64,000 nt of DNA from Streptomyces albogriseolus (lineage in GTDB: Bacteria > Actinomycetota > Actinomycetes > Streptomycetales > Streptomycetaceae): the NCBI GenBank assembly GCA_014650475.1, contig BMVA01000001.1, forward strand, positions 558,001-622,000. The letters are read 5' to 3'. Position numbers and translations under genes: made by a program. Shown here one piece after another: positions 19,941 to 27,977 of the stretch; positions within the stretch are counted from its first letter, which is position 1, and each line of letters begins with the position of its first letter. The notes under the pieces were generated by a model. That model saw nothing but the letters and a program-made list of their open reading frames with translations, did not search any database and was not told the origin of the DNA.

Positions 19941-19986
19941 AGCGGGACCGAAGTGGCCGTACGGCACGCCCCACTTCGGTCCCGCT
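19941..19986 (+). terminator. Terminator of the phenylpropionate operon
   Basis: A perfect 16-bp inverted repeat, 19941-19956 and 19971-19986, with a 14-base loop lies 28 bases after the mhpA stop. CCGGAG/CTCCGG flanks extend the structure. Confidence 0.88.
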
Positions 19987-20009
19987 CCGGTCAGTGGCTG
20001 GTAGCGCGG

Positions 20010-20018
20010 TTCTAGAAT
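20010..20018 (+). promoter_or_regulatory. TTCTAGAA box over the -10 region of the TetR gene
   Basis: TTCTAGAA at 20010-20017 overlaps TAGAAT (20013-20018), a near-consensus -10 hexamer. Binding of the regulator here would block its own transcription. The box is the same as those before the transporter and SDR genes. Confidence 0.65.
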
Positions 20019-20070
20019 GACCGTTGCGGGTGGCACGGGTACGGATGACGGACGGCGACAGGGTGGCGGC

Positions 20071-20754
20071 ATGACGCGGAGCACACGGCAGGGCGAGGGC
20101 ACGAAGGGCACGCGGCAGGCGCGCTCGGACAGGAGCCGGGAACAGATCCTGCTGGCGGCGCTGGACCTGGCGCTGGAGCACGGCTACCAGGGCACGACCA
20201 TGGCGGCGGTCAGCGCGTCGTCCGGCCTGCCCATCGGCTCGGTCTACTGGCACTTCAAGAGCAAGGAACAGCTCTTCGTCGCCCTGCTGGAGCACTGCCA
20301 CAAGGCGTGGACGGAGCTCCACTCCGGCCCGGAGGGGCTGCGCCGCAAGCTGCACCGCGGCATCGCCGGCCTGTCCGGGGCCGACCCGGAGCAGTACACG
20401 AAGGAGGAGGCCCTGCTCAAGGCCGCGGCGGTGTGGGCGCTGAGCAGGCAGCTGGGCGGTCTGGGCGAGGACAACGAGGTCCGTGCGGCGTATCTGCGGA
20501 TGCGGGTGGAGATGTTCAAGGTGGACGTCGAGCGCATCACCGAGTCCGTCCCGGCCGACGTCGTCGAGCGTTTCCCGGACCTGCCCACCAAACTCACGGT
20601 GCTGAGCCTGGCGTTGACCGACGGCTTCTATGTCCACGCGAACTCCGACGTGCACCTGGAGCTGGACTTCGCGGAGTACGCGGACATGGCCGCCCGGGCC
20701 CTGGAAGGCCTGGTGGACGACTATGCCCGCCGGGCGGCCGGGAAGGGTCAGTAG
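20071..20754 (+). CDS. TetR family regulator of phenylpropionate catabolism
   Basis: The product is about 227 residues. A basic N-terminus leads to a TetR HTH (REQILLAALDLALEHGYQGTTMAAVSASSGLPIGSVYWHFKSKEQLF). The remainder is a typical all-helical ligand domain. I prefer ATG 20071 with AGGGTGG upstream; an in-frame ATG at 20017 lies inside the operator/-10 region. It follows the mhp operon and is convergent with the SDR gene. The shared TTCTAGAA boxes suggest it controls the mhp operon, the SDR gene and itself. Confidence 0.88.
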   Translation: MTRSTRQGEGTKGTRQARSDRSREQILLAALDLALEHGYQGTTMAAVSASSGLPIGSVYWHFKSKEQLFVALLEHCHKAWTELHSGPEGLRRKLHRGIAGLSGADPEQYTKEEALLKAAAVWALSRQLGGLGEDNEVRAAYLRMRVEMFKVDVERITESVPADVVERFPDLPTKLTVLSLALTDGFYVHANSDVHLELDFAEYADMAARALEGLVDDYARRAAGKGQ

Positions 20755-20783
20755 GCCGGTCGCGGTCCCCGCGCCGTGCGCGG

Positions 20784-21494
20784 TCACACGGCGCGGGTGA
20801 GTCCGCCGTCCACGCGCAGGTTCTGTCCGGTGGTGTAGGTGGCGTCGCACGCCATGAAGGCGACGGTCCGCGCGACCTCTTCGCAGGCGGCGGCCCGGCC
20901 GAGCGGGATCGCCGAGGTCCATGCGGCGGGCACGGACTCCGGGTCGGCGACGGTGTACCCGGGGAGCACGTTGTTGATCCGGATGCCGTCCGCGGCGACC
21001 TCGTCCGCCCACAGCTTGGTCCAGGTGGTCATGGCGGCCCGGGCGACCATGGACGTGGGGAAGCGGGGCGAGGGCTCGGCGGGGCTGGCCGAGGAGATGT
21101 TGACGATGCTGCCGCCGCCCTGCGCGCGCATCGGGGCGAGCGCCGCGCGGCAGGCGCGCACCACGTTGTAGAAGTACAGGTCGAAGCCGGTGGCCCAGTC
21201 CTCGTCGGTCAGTTCCTCGAGCTTCCCCTTGGGACCGTGGCCCGCGCTGTTGACCAGGACGTCGAGACGGCCCCAGGCGGAGACCACCTGGTCGACGGCC
21301 TCCTCGATGACACCGGCCTCGGTGTAGTCGCCACGGACGGCGAGGCCGCCGAGCTCCTGGGCCAGCGCGACCGCCCCTTCGCCGCGCGCCAGCACCGCCA
21401 CCCTGTGACCGCGCGCCGCCAGTTCGCGCGCCGACGCGGCGCCGATACCGCTGCTGCCGGCGATGACGAGGGCCGTGGGCCGGGCTTCGGTCAT
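20784..21494 (-). CDS. SDR family protein lacking the catalytic Tyr-Lys pair
   Basis: The 236-residue protein has a Rossmann NAD(P) motif, GSSGIGAASA, the structural NSAG and the catalytic-region serine in NISSASP. At the YxxxK position it reads SMVAR within PTSMVARAAM, so both the tyrosine and the lysine appear replaced. The C-terminal VDGGLT is intact. ATG 21494 has AGGAG 10 bases upstream. Its promoter carries the double TTCTAGAA operator, so it belongs to the phenylpropionate regulon. It may be a non-standard reductase or a binding protein. Confidence 0.85.
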   Translation of the reverse strand: MTEARPTALVIAGSSGIGAASARELAARGHRVAVLARGEGAVALAQELGGLAVRGDYTEAGVIEEAVDQVVSAWGRLDVLVNSAGHGPKGKLEELTDEDWATGFDLYFYNVVRACRAALAPMRAQGGGSIVNISSASPAEPSPRFPTSMVARAAMTTWTKLWADEVAADGIRINNVLPGYTVADPESVPAAWTSAIPLGRAAACEEVARTVAFMACDATYTTGQNLRVDGGLTRAV

Positions 21495-21544
21495 GGTGCG
21501 CTGCTCCTGGGTGACGGGGGTGCGATGCACGGGGCGAGCAATCC

Positions 21545-21566
21545 TTCTAGAATCAGCATTCTAGAG
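21545..21566 (-). promoter_or_regulatory. Double TTCTAGAA operator of the SDR gene
   Basis: TTCTAGAA (21545-21552) and TTCTAGAG (21559-21566) are spaced 14 bp, the same as upstream of the transporter gene. On the minus strand both contain TAGAA(T)-like -10 hexamers, so binding would cover the promoter. Confidence 0.72.
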
Positions 21567-21599
21567 GAATGTAGGTCCGCTCGGCCGCGCACGTCAATG

Positions 21600-22637
21600 T
21601 CAGCCCCGGTCCCGCGCCCCCTGCGTGATCCTGGGCAGGACCGCCTCCGCGATGCCGAGGAGGGCGTTGTCGTCCGGGAGGGCTCCGGACTCGCTCCACA
21701 CGGTGAGGTCGTACGAGCCGCCGCGGTCCTCGGCGTCGAAGGCCACGGTCAGCGTCCGGGCCAGGGGCCCCTGCTCCACGGGGCCGCCGGTGCCGCCGCC
21801 GCTTCCCAGGTCGATCTGGATCTGCATCATGTGGTCCGAGGTGAACAGCGCGGGCCGCCCCAGCACGGTGAGCTTCCTGAGGTCCGCGTCGTCCCTGTAC
21901 GCGGTCATGGCCTGGTACTGGTCCACCGTCAGCTTGTTGTACGTGGCCGAGAGCTCCACGGTGTACGTGTCGAACTCGACCCTGGCCTCGGGCTGGGCGA
22001 CCTTACGGTCGGTCAGCGGGGCGGTGCTGTTGGTGCCGGAGGCGTAGACCGACCTCTCGGTGGGGGTGCCGAGGAGTTCGGGCAGCTCGGGCAGGTTGAG
22101 CGCCCGGCACAGGTCCTCGCCGGTCACGGCCTCGGGGGTGGCCCGGTAGGCGCTCGGCAGCTTCTCGTCCTCGTCGTGCCGGCACGTGGCGGCGCGGGAT
22201 GCGGTGTCGTCGCCGGAGCCCGGGAGACGGTCCTGGAACCAGAAGGCCGCCCCGATCACCGCGCACAGGCCCACGGCCAGGGCCGCCTGACCCCAGGCGT
22301 TGGGCTCCTTCTCGGCGGGACGCCGCACCACCGGGGCCGCCGGCCGCGGGGCTGCGGGCGCGGCAGCCTCCGCGTCCTTCGCGACACCGGCTTCGTCCGC
22401 GTCGCCCGCGTCGCCCGCGGAGGGAGCCGGGCGGCGGCGGGCGCGCAGGGCGCGGACGACCACGCGCACACGCAGCGCCGCCCCCAGCAGGAACACCGCG
22501 CCGATGACGGCAGGCACCCATCCCTCACCGTCGACGAGAGCCATGTAGAGGATGCGTACGCCGAACACCGTCCCGACGAGGATGAGCAGCGGCTCGCGGA
22601 TCCAGAACGGGAGGAGACGGACGAGGTGACCGAGCAT
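21600..22637 (-). CDS. Membrane-anchored protein, DUF6215-like
   Basis: The product is 345 residues. Two hydrophobic segments near the N-terminus (REPLLILVGTVFGVRILYMAL and WVPAVIGAVFLLGAALRV) are followed by an Ala/Pro-rich cytoplasmic stretch, a third helix (AALAVGLCAVIGAAFWF) and an extracytoplasmic domain of about 200 residues. That domain, with two cysteines (ATCRHDEDEKLPSAYR and DLCRALNLPELPELLGTP), resembles Streptomyces DUF6215 proteins. Function is unknown. It is probably monocistronic. Confidence 0.7.
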   Translation of the reverse strand: MLGHLVRLLPFWIREPLLILVGTVFGVRILYMALVDGEGWVPAVIGAVFLLGAALRVRVVVRALRARRRPAPSAGDAGDADEAGVAKDAEAAAPAAPRPAAPVVRRPAEKEPNAWGQAALAVGLCAVIGAAFWFQDRLPGSGDDTASRAATCRHDEDEKLPSAYRATPEAVTGEDLCRALNLPELPELLGTPTERSVYASGTNSTAPLTDRKVAQPEARVEFDTYTVELSATYNKLTVDQYQAMTAYRDDADLRKLTVLGRPALFTSDHMMQIQIDLGSGGGTGGPVEQGPLARTLTVAFDAEDRGGSYDLTVWSESGALPDDNALLGIAEAVLPRITQGARDRG

Positions 22638-22757
22638 CCGGTGATCACATCAGGGGCAAGATCGCGACGGCTGTGGTGGAGGCCACAATTCCGGCACGCT
22701 ACTCAACTGTGACGAAAGAGGGCCCGCCCCACCCGCCACCCGGGACCCGTGACGCGA

Positions 22758-23744
22758 TCAGCGCAGGTCGAGCACGGCTTTGCCGAGGATGCCGCGCTCG
22801 ACGGTCTCGTGCGCGGCGGCCACGTCGTCGAGGCCGAAGGTGTGCAGCGGCAGCGGCGTGAGGGCGTCCTCGCGCAGGGCCGCGGTGAGTGCGGCCGCAG
22901 CGCTCAGCAGCGCCTCCCGCGGCGCGGTGTGGAAGAGGGTGAACCTCAGGGTCAGATTGGCCCACATGAGCCGGAGGACCGGCAGGGCCGGGTCGTCGGC
23001 CTGGGCCGCGTAGGTCACGACGGTCGCGCCCGGGGCGACCACGGCCAGGTCCAGTTCGAGGTTGCCGGGCAGCGCGACCTCGACGATCCGGTCGACCGGT
23101 CCGACTCCGTCGAGGATCTGCCGGGCCGCGCCGGGGTCGCGGTAATCCACCACGAGGTCCGCGCCGGCGGCCTTGGCGTGCGTGGCCTTCTCGGGACCAC
23201 TGACGGTCGTCACGACCCGGGCGCCCGCCGCCTTGCCCAGCTCGATCGCGTAGTGTCCGACGGCGCCCGCCCCGCCCGCGACCAGCACGGTACGGCCGTG
23301 CAGCGGACCGTCGCCGTGCAGGGTCAGGTGCGCGGTCATCGCCGGGATGCCGAGGCAGGCGCCGAGGTCGTCGGGGACGCCGTCGGGCAGGGCGACGGCC
23401 TGCTCGGACGGCACGACGACCCACTCGGCCGCGGTCCCCCACACCTCGCCCGTGGCGGCCATCCAGATCCACACGCGTTCGCCGATCCGGCTCGCTTCGA
23501 CGCCCTCGCCGACCGCGTCGATCACCCCGGTGCCGTCCTGGTGCGGGATGCGGCCCAGGCGCTCGCCGACCCGCTGGAGGTCACGCTCGGTGGAGTGCTG
23601 ACGCCAGTACATGTCGCCGGGGTTGATCGCGGAGAGGGCGACGCGGACGCGGACCTGGCCGGGAGCCGGCTCGGGCCGTTCGACGTCGATCACCAGCAGC
23701 ACGCTCCTGGCGGGGCCGGGGGTGTCGTAGAAGGCTGCTCTCAT
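22758..23744 (-). CDS. Quinone oxidoreductase-like NADPH dehydrogenase (MDR family)
   Basis: The 328-residue protein is a zinc-free medium-chain dehydrogenase. It has an N-terminal GroES-like domain (INPGDMYWRQ, PHQDGTGVIDAVGEGV) and the NADPH-binding fold with LVAGGAGAVGHYAIELGKAAGARV and VVDYRD. It most resembles NADPH:quinone reductases. It lies 30 bases downstream of the enoyl-CoA hydratase gene on the same strand. Both are divergent from an HxlR regulator, suggesting one electrophile- or quinone-responsive unit. The true substrate is unknown. Confidence 0.88.
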   Translation of the reverse strand: MRAAFYDTPGPARSVLLVIDVERPEPAPGQVRVRVALSAINPGDMYWRQHSTERDLQRVGERLGRIPHQDGTGVIDAVGEGVEASRIGERVWIWMAATGEVWGTAAEWVVVPSEQAVALPDGVPDDLGACLGIPAMTAHLTLHGDGPLHGRTVLVAGGAGAVGHYAIELGKAAGARVVTTVSGPEKATHAKAAGADLVVDYRDPGAARQILDGVGPVDRIVEVALPGNLELDLAVVAPGATVVTYAAQADDPALPVLRLMWANLTLRFTLFHTAPREALLSAAAALTAALREDALTPLPLHTFGLDDVAAAHETVERGILGKAVLDLR

Positions 23745-23774
23745 GTGCTTCGTCTTTCTGTGGAAGGGGGTTGG

Positions 23775-24617
23775 TCACAGGCCGGCGGCCACGTCGCGCA
23801 GGACGGTCTCCAGATCGCGCTCGCCCTCACGGGTCTGCACCCCGCGCCGGAGCGCCGCGCCCATGAGCCGGGGCGGCAGATCCCCGCTCACCAGTTCGGC
23901 CCACGCGGCGTTCTCCGCCCGCAGACCGTCGGTCAGGTCGGACGGCGGAACCAGTTCCTTCACGGCGGCGACGATCTCCGGGGACAGGGCGGCGATCTTC
24001 TCCGCCACCCCGTCGACGAAAGCGTCCAACTGGGCCACGGGGACCGCCCGGTTGATCCACCCGTAGGCGGCCGCGGTGTCCGCGTCCACCCTGTCGCCGG
24101 TGAGCAGCAGCTCCAACGCCCGGTTGCGGCCGAGTCGTTCACGCAGGTACTGCGTACCGCCGCCGCCCGGGACGATGCCCATCAGCACCTCGCTCTGGCC
24201 GAGGCCGGCGGTCTCCCGCGCGGCGAAGGCCAGGTCGGCGGCGGCCACGAACTCCGCGCCGCCCGCACGCGCCGTGCCCGCGAGCTTGACGATCGTCACC
24301 TGCGGCTGGTGGCGCAGCAGTTCGCCGACGCCCTGGAAGAGGTTGACGTGCGGGGTGCGGTCCGCGATCTCCCTGAGGTCGTCCATCTCGTCGAGGATGT
24401 GGATGTCGACGTGGGCAAGGAAGAACTCGGGGTCGGCGCTGGAGAAGACGATCACGCGGACCGAGCGATCGTCCCGCAACTTCCCGAGGAGGTCGTGGAG
24501 TTCACGGATCAAGGTTCCGCCGAGCACGTTCACCGGCGGGTTGTCGAGGGTGATCCGGGCAATGCCGGCGTCGACGGTGACGTGGAGCGTCGTGTACGGA
24601 GGCAGGTCGTCGTCCAT
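23775..24617 (-). CDS. Enoyl-CoA hydratase/isomerase family protein
   Basis: The 280-residue protein has the crotonase fold motifs: ITLDNPPVNVLGG near the N-terminus, the oxyanion-hole strand AGTARAGGAEFVAAADLAFAAR, and QSEVLMGIVPGGGGTQYL containing one of the usual acidic catalytic positions. The FFLAHVDI loop is typical. Exact substrate is unclear. It is the first gene after the divergent promoter shared with the HxlR regulator and is probably co-transcribed with the quinone oxidoreductase gene. Confidence 0.87.
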   Translation of the reverse strand: MDDDLPPYTTLHVTVDAGIARITLDNPPVNVLGGTLIRELHDLLGKLRDDRSVRVIVFSSADPEFFLAHVDIHILDEMDDLREIADRTPHVNLFQGVGELLRHQPQVTIVKLAGTARAGGAEFVAAADLAFAARETAGLGQSEVLMGIVPGGGGTQYLRERLGRNRALELLLTGDRVDADTAAAYGWINRAVPVAQLDAFVDGVAEKIAALSPEIVAAVKELVPPSDLTDGLRAENAAWAELVSGDLPPRLMGAALRRGVQTREGERDLETVLRDVAAGL

Positions 24618-24723
24618 GCGGGTCCCAAGGTGTCAGGTGGGCCAGTAGGTTTGCGTTGGATACCACCCTGGTCCCGAGTAAATACCCGGTCAATAACGCA
24701 CTTTCCGACAACCAAGGATCACC

Positions 24724-25116
24724 ATGGATACCAGTGCCTCACCCCTGTCGTCCCGGAGCACCCCGCGGTTCAGCGTCGACTGCCCCAGCCGCCCGATCCT
24801 CGACCAGGTCGCGGACAAGTGGTCGATGATGGTGCTGGCGGTGCTGGAACGGCCGACGCGGTTCAACGAGATCAAGCGGCAGCTCGAGGGCGTCACCCAG
24901 CGGGTTCTCACCCAGACGCTGCGCAGGCTCGAACGCAACGGGCTGATCCGGCGCCGGGTGCTGGAGACGTCCCCCGTCGGCGTGGAGTACTCCCTCACCC
25001 CGCTCGGCGAGTCGTTCCGCGAGCCCTTCACGCGGCTGTACGAATGGACCGTCGCGCACAGCGACGAGGTGCTGTCGGCACAGCGGGAGTACGACGCGCG
25101 GTCGTCAGTACGGTGA
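24724..25116 (+). CDS. HxlR family transcriptional regulator
   Basis: This 130-residue protein is a winged-helix HxlR regulator: CPSRPILDQVADKWSMMVLAVLERPTRF, then RFNEIKRQLEGVTQRVLTQTLRRLERNGLI and EYSLTPLGESF. The conserved N-terminal cysteine (residue 20) is the redox/electrophile sensor in several family members. It is divergent from the enoyl-CoA hydratase/quinone reductase pair and probably controls it. The 106-base spacer contains GGATACCACCCTGGT and TAAATACCCGGTC, possible half-sites. Confidence 0.92.
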   Translation: MDTSASPLSSRSTPRFSVDCPSRPILDQVADKWSMMVLAVLERPTRFNEIKRQLEGVTQRVLTQTLRRLERNGLIRRRVLETSPVGVEYSLTPLGESFREPFTRLYEWTVAHSDEVLSAQREYDARSSVR

Positions 25117-25210
25117 GGGGTAAGCCGGGGATCACGGTTCGCCACGCACTGCTGACGATCCGTCACTACGATGTCCTCCGTCGATCAACACCCGTCCTCC
25201 GGGGGGGCCG

Positions 25211-25759
25211 ATGGAAACCGACCGTGACGGTGACAGTGCGCAGGACCGGGCGACGGCGGCCGCCGTCCCCGCGCCGCGCTCCCCGGCCCCCGGTGAGCCG
25301 GCCGTGCATCCGGACGTGCATCCGGACGTGCTCGAGCTGTACAAGCTCGCCGTGGAGATGGCCGACCGGGTGTCCGCGCGCCGCGGTTCGGCCAACGCGT
25401 TCTTCCTGTCCGTACAGACGGCGCTGGTGAGCCTGATCGGCTTCGGGATGTCCGGGCGGGCCGACCCGCCGTGGTACGTCTCCGTGGCGGTGGCCATGGG
25501 CGGCATCACCCTGTCCCTCGCCTGGTGGCTGCAGCTGCGTACCTACCGTCACCTCAACTCCGCCAAGTTCCGCGTCATCAACGGCGTCGAGGAGCGGCTC
25601 CCGGTCCGTATCTTCACCGACGAGTGGGCGGCGTTGCGCGGCACCCCGGAGCCGCGCCGGCTGCGCAGGTACGCCGAACTCGGCGCCTCCGAGCGCATCG
25701 TCCCCCTCGTGTTCGCCCTGGCCCACCTGGTACTGCTGGCTGGCACACTGTTCGAATGA
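25211..25759 (+). CDS. Small membrane protein resembling RipA/SLATT families
   Basis: The product is 182 residues. After a flexible Pro/Ala-rich N-terminus comes LELYKLAVEMADRVSARRGSANAF, then two membrane helices (FFLSVQTALVSLIGFGM and WYVSVAVAMGGITLSLAWWL) and a cytoplasmic tail. A last hydrophobic stretch (IVPLVFALAHLVLLAGTLF) may form a third. The layout resembles RipA-type octameric membrane proteins and the 2TM SLATT effectors associated with nucleotide-signalling conflict systems. A 12-bp tandem duplication near 25313 encodes VHPDVHPD. The stop overlaps the next start (ATGA), so the two products probably work together. Confidence 0.65.
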   Translation: METDRDGDSAQDRATAAAVPAPRSPAPGEPAVHPDVHPDVLELYKLAVEMADRVSARRGSANAFFLSVQTALVSLIGFGMSGRADPPWYVSVAVAMGGITLSLAWWLQLRTYRHLNSAKFRVINGVEERLPVRIFTDEWAALRGTPEPRRLRRYAELGASERIVPLVFALAHLVLLAGTLFE

Positions 25760-26055
25760 CCTACCTCGACCCGCTCGCCGATCTGATCAGGTCCTGCCTG
25801 CCGTCGGCCGCCCGGCCGCCCGGGGGCGCCGACGACCTGTTCCGGCTCTACGCGGTGCTGCTGCGCGCGAAGGGGACGCGGGTCACCGACGAGGACGTGC
25901 ACGACGCGTGGTCCGCGTGGATGCAGACGGTCGACGAGGGGCACGCCTCGCTCGTGCCCTTCGAAAAGCTCTCCCCCGAGACGCGGGCGGCGGACGCGCC
26001 GTACGCGGAGGCGATACGGGAGGCGGCACGGCGGTTGGAGCGCGGTGGAGAGTGA
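25756..26055 (+). CDS. Small DUF7701/RyR-like protein
   Basis: The 99-residue soluble protein begins with YLDPLADLIRSCLP and then reads DVHDAWSAWMQTVDEGHASLVPFEKL followed by DAPYAEAIREAA. The H-x-x-W ... H-x-S-L-V-P-F pattern is reminiscent of RyR-type ligand-binding repeats and of a Streptomyces family I recall as DUF7701. In other systems RyR-like domains sense nucleotide-type ligands. ATG 25756 overlaps the upstream membrane-protein stop, a strong sign of a two-component unit. Function is inferred only from pattern and context. Confidence 0.6.
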   Translation: MTYLDPLADLIRSCLPSAARPPGGADDLFRLYAVLLRAKGTRVTDEDVHDAWSAWMQTVDEGHASLVPFEKLSPETRAADAPYAEAIREAARRLERGGE

Positions 26056-26121
26056 CCGCACGGGTGAATTCCCCCTGGATTGTTGGGTGTTACACGCGCG
26101 TCGCGCGTAGCGTGTCGTGCC

Positions 26122-27198
26122 ATGCAGGTGGACGGGCATGACGGGGCCGGGGGCAATCTCGGGGCGACGACGCCCCGCCAAGTGCGCAGCGTCGGCTGCG
26201 GCACCCGTGGCGTCGGGTGCGTGACACGGATCGTCGGCTTCCTCGTGGCCGTCGGCGGGCTCAACCGCATCCGCACGCGGACGATGTTCGGCATCTTGGA
26301 GGTCCAGGACGTCGTCATCGGCGTGCTGATGATCGCGGGCGGCATCGCGGCGGTGTTCGCCGGCACACGCCTGTCCCGCTTCGGCAGGCGCCACACGACC
26401 CGGCTGGTGAAGGACGCGGGGGCGCTGGATCCGCAGTCGTACATCCTGTACCTGCGTCCCTTCGACCTCGACGACGAGCTGTACCGGATCAAGCCGGTCC
26501 CCGCGCTCAACCCGATCCGCAGGATGCACACGCCCTACAGCCGCACCTTCGAGGAGCACATGGTGTGGCATCTGCGGCTCAGGCTGGGGCCGGTCGTGGC
26601 CGTGGGGCGGCCCGACGAACGCCTGCCGTTGTCGGGGGCGCGGCGGTTCTACCTGCCGCTGGACGACTGGAAGCCCACCGTGAGCAACGCCATCCGCAAG
26701 GCGCGGCTCGTGGTGCTCGCCACCGGGACCGGTGAAGGCACCCTGTGGGAGTTCACCGAGGTCGTCCGGCTGATGCCGCCGGAGCGACTGCTGGTGACGG
26801 TGTTCACCGACGAGCGCGAGTACGACAGGTTCAGGTCGGCGGCCGAGGCGGCCTTCGCCACGCGGGCCGCCGGACTCCAGGGCGAGGAGGCCAGGAGGCT
26901 CACCGCCTTCCGGTGGCCGGCGTACCCGCCGCTGAAGAAGCCGGACGCGATCACCCGCGTGGTCGGCGCCCGGGGGTACATCGTCTTCGGCCCCGACTGG
27001 GCGCCGGAGTTCGTCCGGGTGGATCCCACCGCCGTGCGGGCCGTCACCCTCGCCGGACGCAACCACGCGATGATGCGCCGCCAGGTGAACCCGCTCATGC
27101 GCCGGATCAAGCGCGGACTGGCCCAGGCGCCCGTCCCCGGCATGATCCCCGCCCCGCCGCCGCACGCCCCGGACGCCGCGCCCGGCGGTGCCGAGTAG
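26122..27198 (+). CDS. Membrane-anchored Rossmann-like protein of TIR/SLOG style
   Basis: The product is about 358 residues. Two membrane helices near the N-terminus (RIVGFLVAVGGL; VIGVLMIAGGIAAVFAG) precede a cytoplasmic domain with SYILYLRPFDLDDE, TFEEHMVWHLRLRLGPVVAVGRPDE, LSGARRFYLPLDDW and ARLVVLATGTGEGTLWEF. These resemble a bacterial family of membrane-bound TIR-like or SLOG-like predicted nucleotide-processing proteins. A Pro/Ala-rich tail ends it. I chose ATG 26122; a TTG at 26080 is also in frame. It lies 66 bases after the RyR-like gene. The catalytic role is unproven. Confidence 0.6.
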   Translation: MQVDGHDGAGGNLGATTPRQVRSVGCGTRGVGCVTRIVGFLVAVGGLNRIRTRTMFGILEVQDVVIGVLMIAGGIAAVFAGTRLSRFGRRHTTRLVKDAGALDPQSYILYLRPFDLDDELYRIKPVPALNPIRRMHTPYSRTFEEHMVWHLRLRLGPVVAVGRPDERLPLSGARRFYLPLDDWKPTVSNAIRKARLVVLATGTGEGTLWEFTEVVRLMPPERLLVTVFTDEREYDRFRSAAEAAFATRAAGLQGEEARRLTAFRWPAYPPLKKPDAITRVVGARGYIVFGPDWAPEFVRVDPTAVRAVTLAGRNHAMMRRQVNPLMRRIKRGLAQAPVPGMIPAPPPHAPDAAPGGAE

Positions 27199-27243
27199 GC
27201 GCCGGGTGCGGAAGGCGGCGGTCCGCGTTCCGCCCGGCGGTGC

Positions 27244-27723
27244 TCAGCCGGTGGCCGCCGGCAGGGTCGTACGGCCGCCGAGCGCGAGGGCGTGATGTGG
27301 GCGGGGCCCATGGAGTTGAGCACGGGCCGCAGCGCGTAGTCGATGGCGAGGCCGTGGGTGGTGGTGTCCGCCGGTGGCGAGCGGCAGCACGGTCTTGCCG
27401 GTGAGCGCGTACTGCGGGAGCAGGTCCAGCAGCGCCGTCAGCAGGCCCGAGTAGGCGGCCTTGTAGACGGGGGTGCCGATGACGACGCCGTCGGCCTGCC
27501 GGAAGAGTGCAGTGGTCTCGACGATCGCCGGATGGTGGAAGTCGGCGTGCAACGGCCGGACAGGCGGCGTCCGTTGCTTGGAACGGGCGTCGAAGGGACG
27601 CGGTGAGTGGACGTCGGGCGACGGCGGCGCATCGCCGGCGGAACGAACGGAAGCCGTGACGAGAAGAACGGCGAGGGTGCGAGGGTTTCCCTCGGGTGCG
27701 CTCAGAGGTGACAGCGACAGCAG
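27244..27723 (-). pseudogene. Frameshifted, truncated NADPH-dependent FMN reductase (ssuE-like)
   Basis: The minus strand encodes clear SsuE pieces: ADFHHPAIVETTALFRQADG, then VVIGTPVYKAAYSGLLTALL and GKTVLPLATGG. Near 27353-27369 the reading must shift frame to continue into THGLAIDYALRPVLNSMGPA. After that the usual C-terminal 30 or so residues are missing, and the N-terminal FMN-binding region (LLSLSPLSAPEGNPRT) is degenerate. It is therefore a decayed copy. SsuE makes FMNH2 for sulfonate desulfonation, and the relic lies just before sulfur-amino-acid genes. Confidence 0.75.
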
Positions 27724-27977
27724 GAGTTGGAGACACGCGCGAGATCGACGTGGCGTCGCCGCGTGAGGTCCTGTCGCATCATGCCGTCGATCAGAGCAGC
27801 GGTCGGTGACACGGGTCAAGAACGCCCGGACCTCGTTCCACATGCTGAGAGCCGCTGCGCACGGCCCTCTTGCGGCGTTGCACTTCGCGCTGGTCCGCGC
27901 CCGGGGCGCCGTCCCGGCGAGTGAGACGGCGCCCGTCGATCTGGCGCGGCGCCGCCGGCGTGTGGTTACCTGACGGC
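27724..27977. other. Gap before the sulfur operon with a strong hairpin
   Basis: No gene is supported. A perfect 10-bp inverted repeat, GGGCGCCGTC (27904-27913) and GACGGCGCCC (27925-27934), lies 43 bases upstream of the leader-peptide start. It could be an upstream terminator or part of the leader RNA. Confidence 0.55.

Noticed and set aside
25313-25336. 12-bp direct repeat as a mobile-element footprint
   Set aside because: It is an in-frame tandem duplication inside a gene with no inverted ends or transposase nearby.
22749-25430. 893-codon plus-strand frame across the quinone oxidoreductase and enoyl-CoA hydratase genes
   Set aside because: Low-complexity antisense reading; it also runs through the HxlR gene in another frame.
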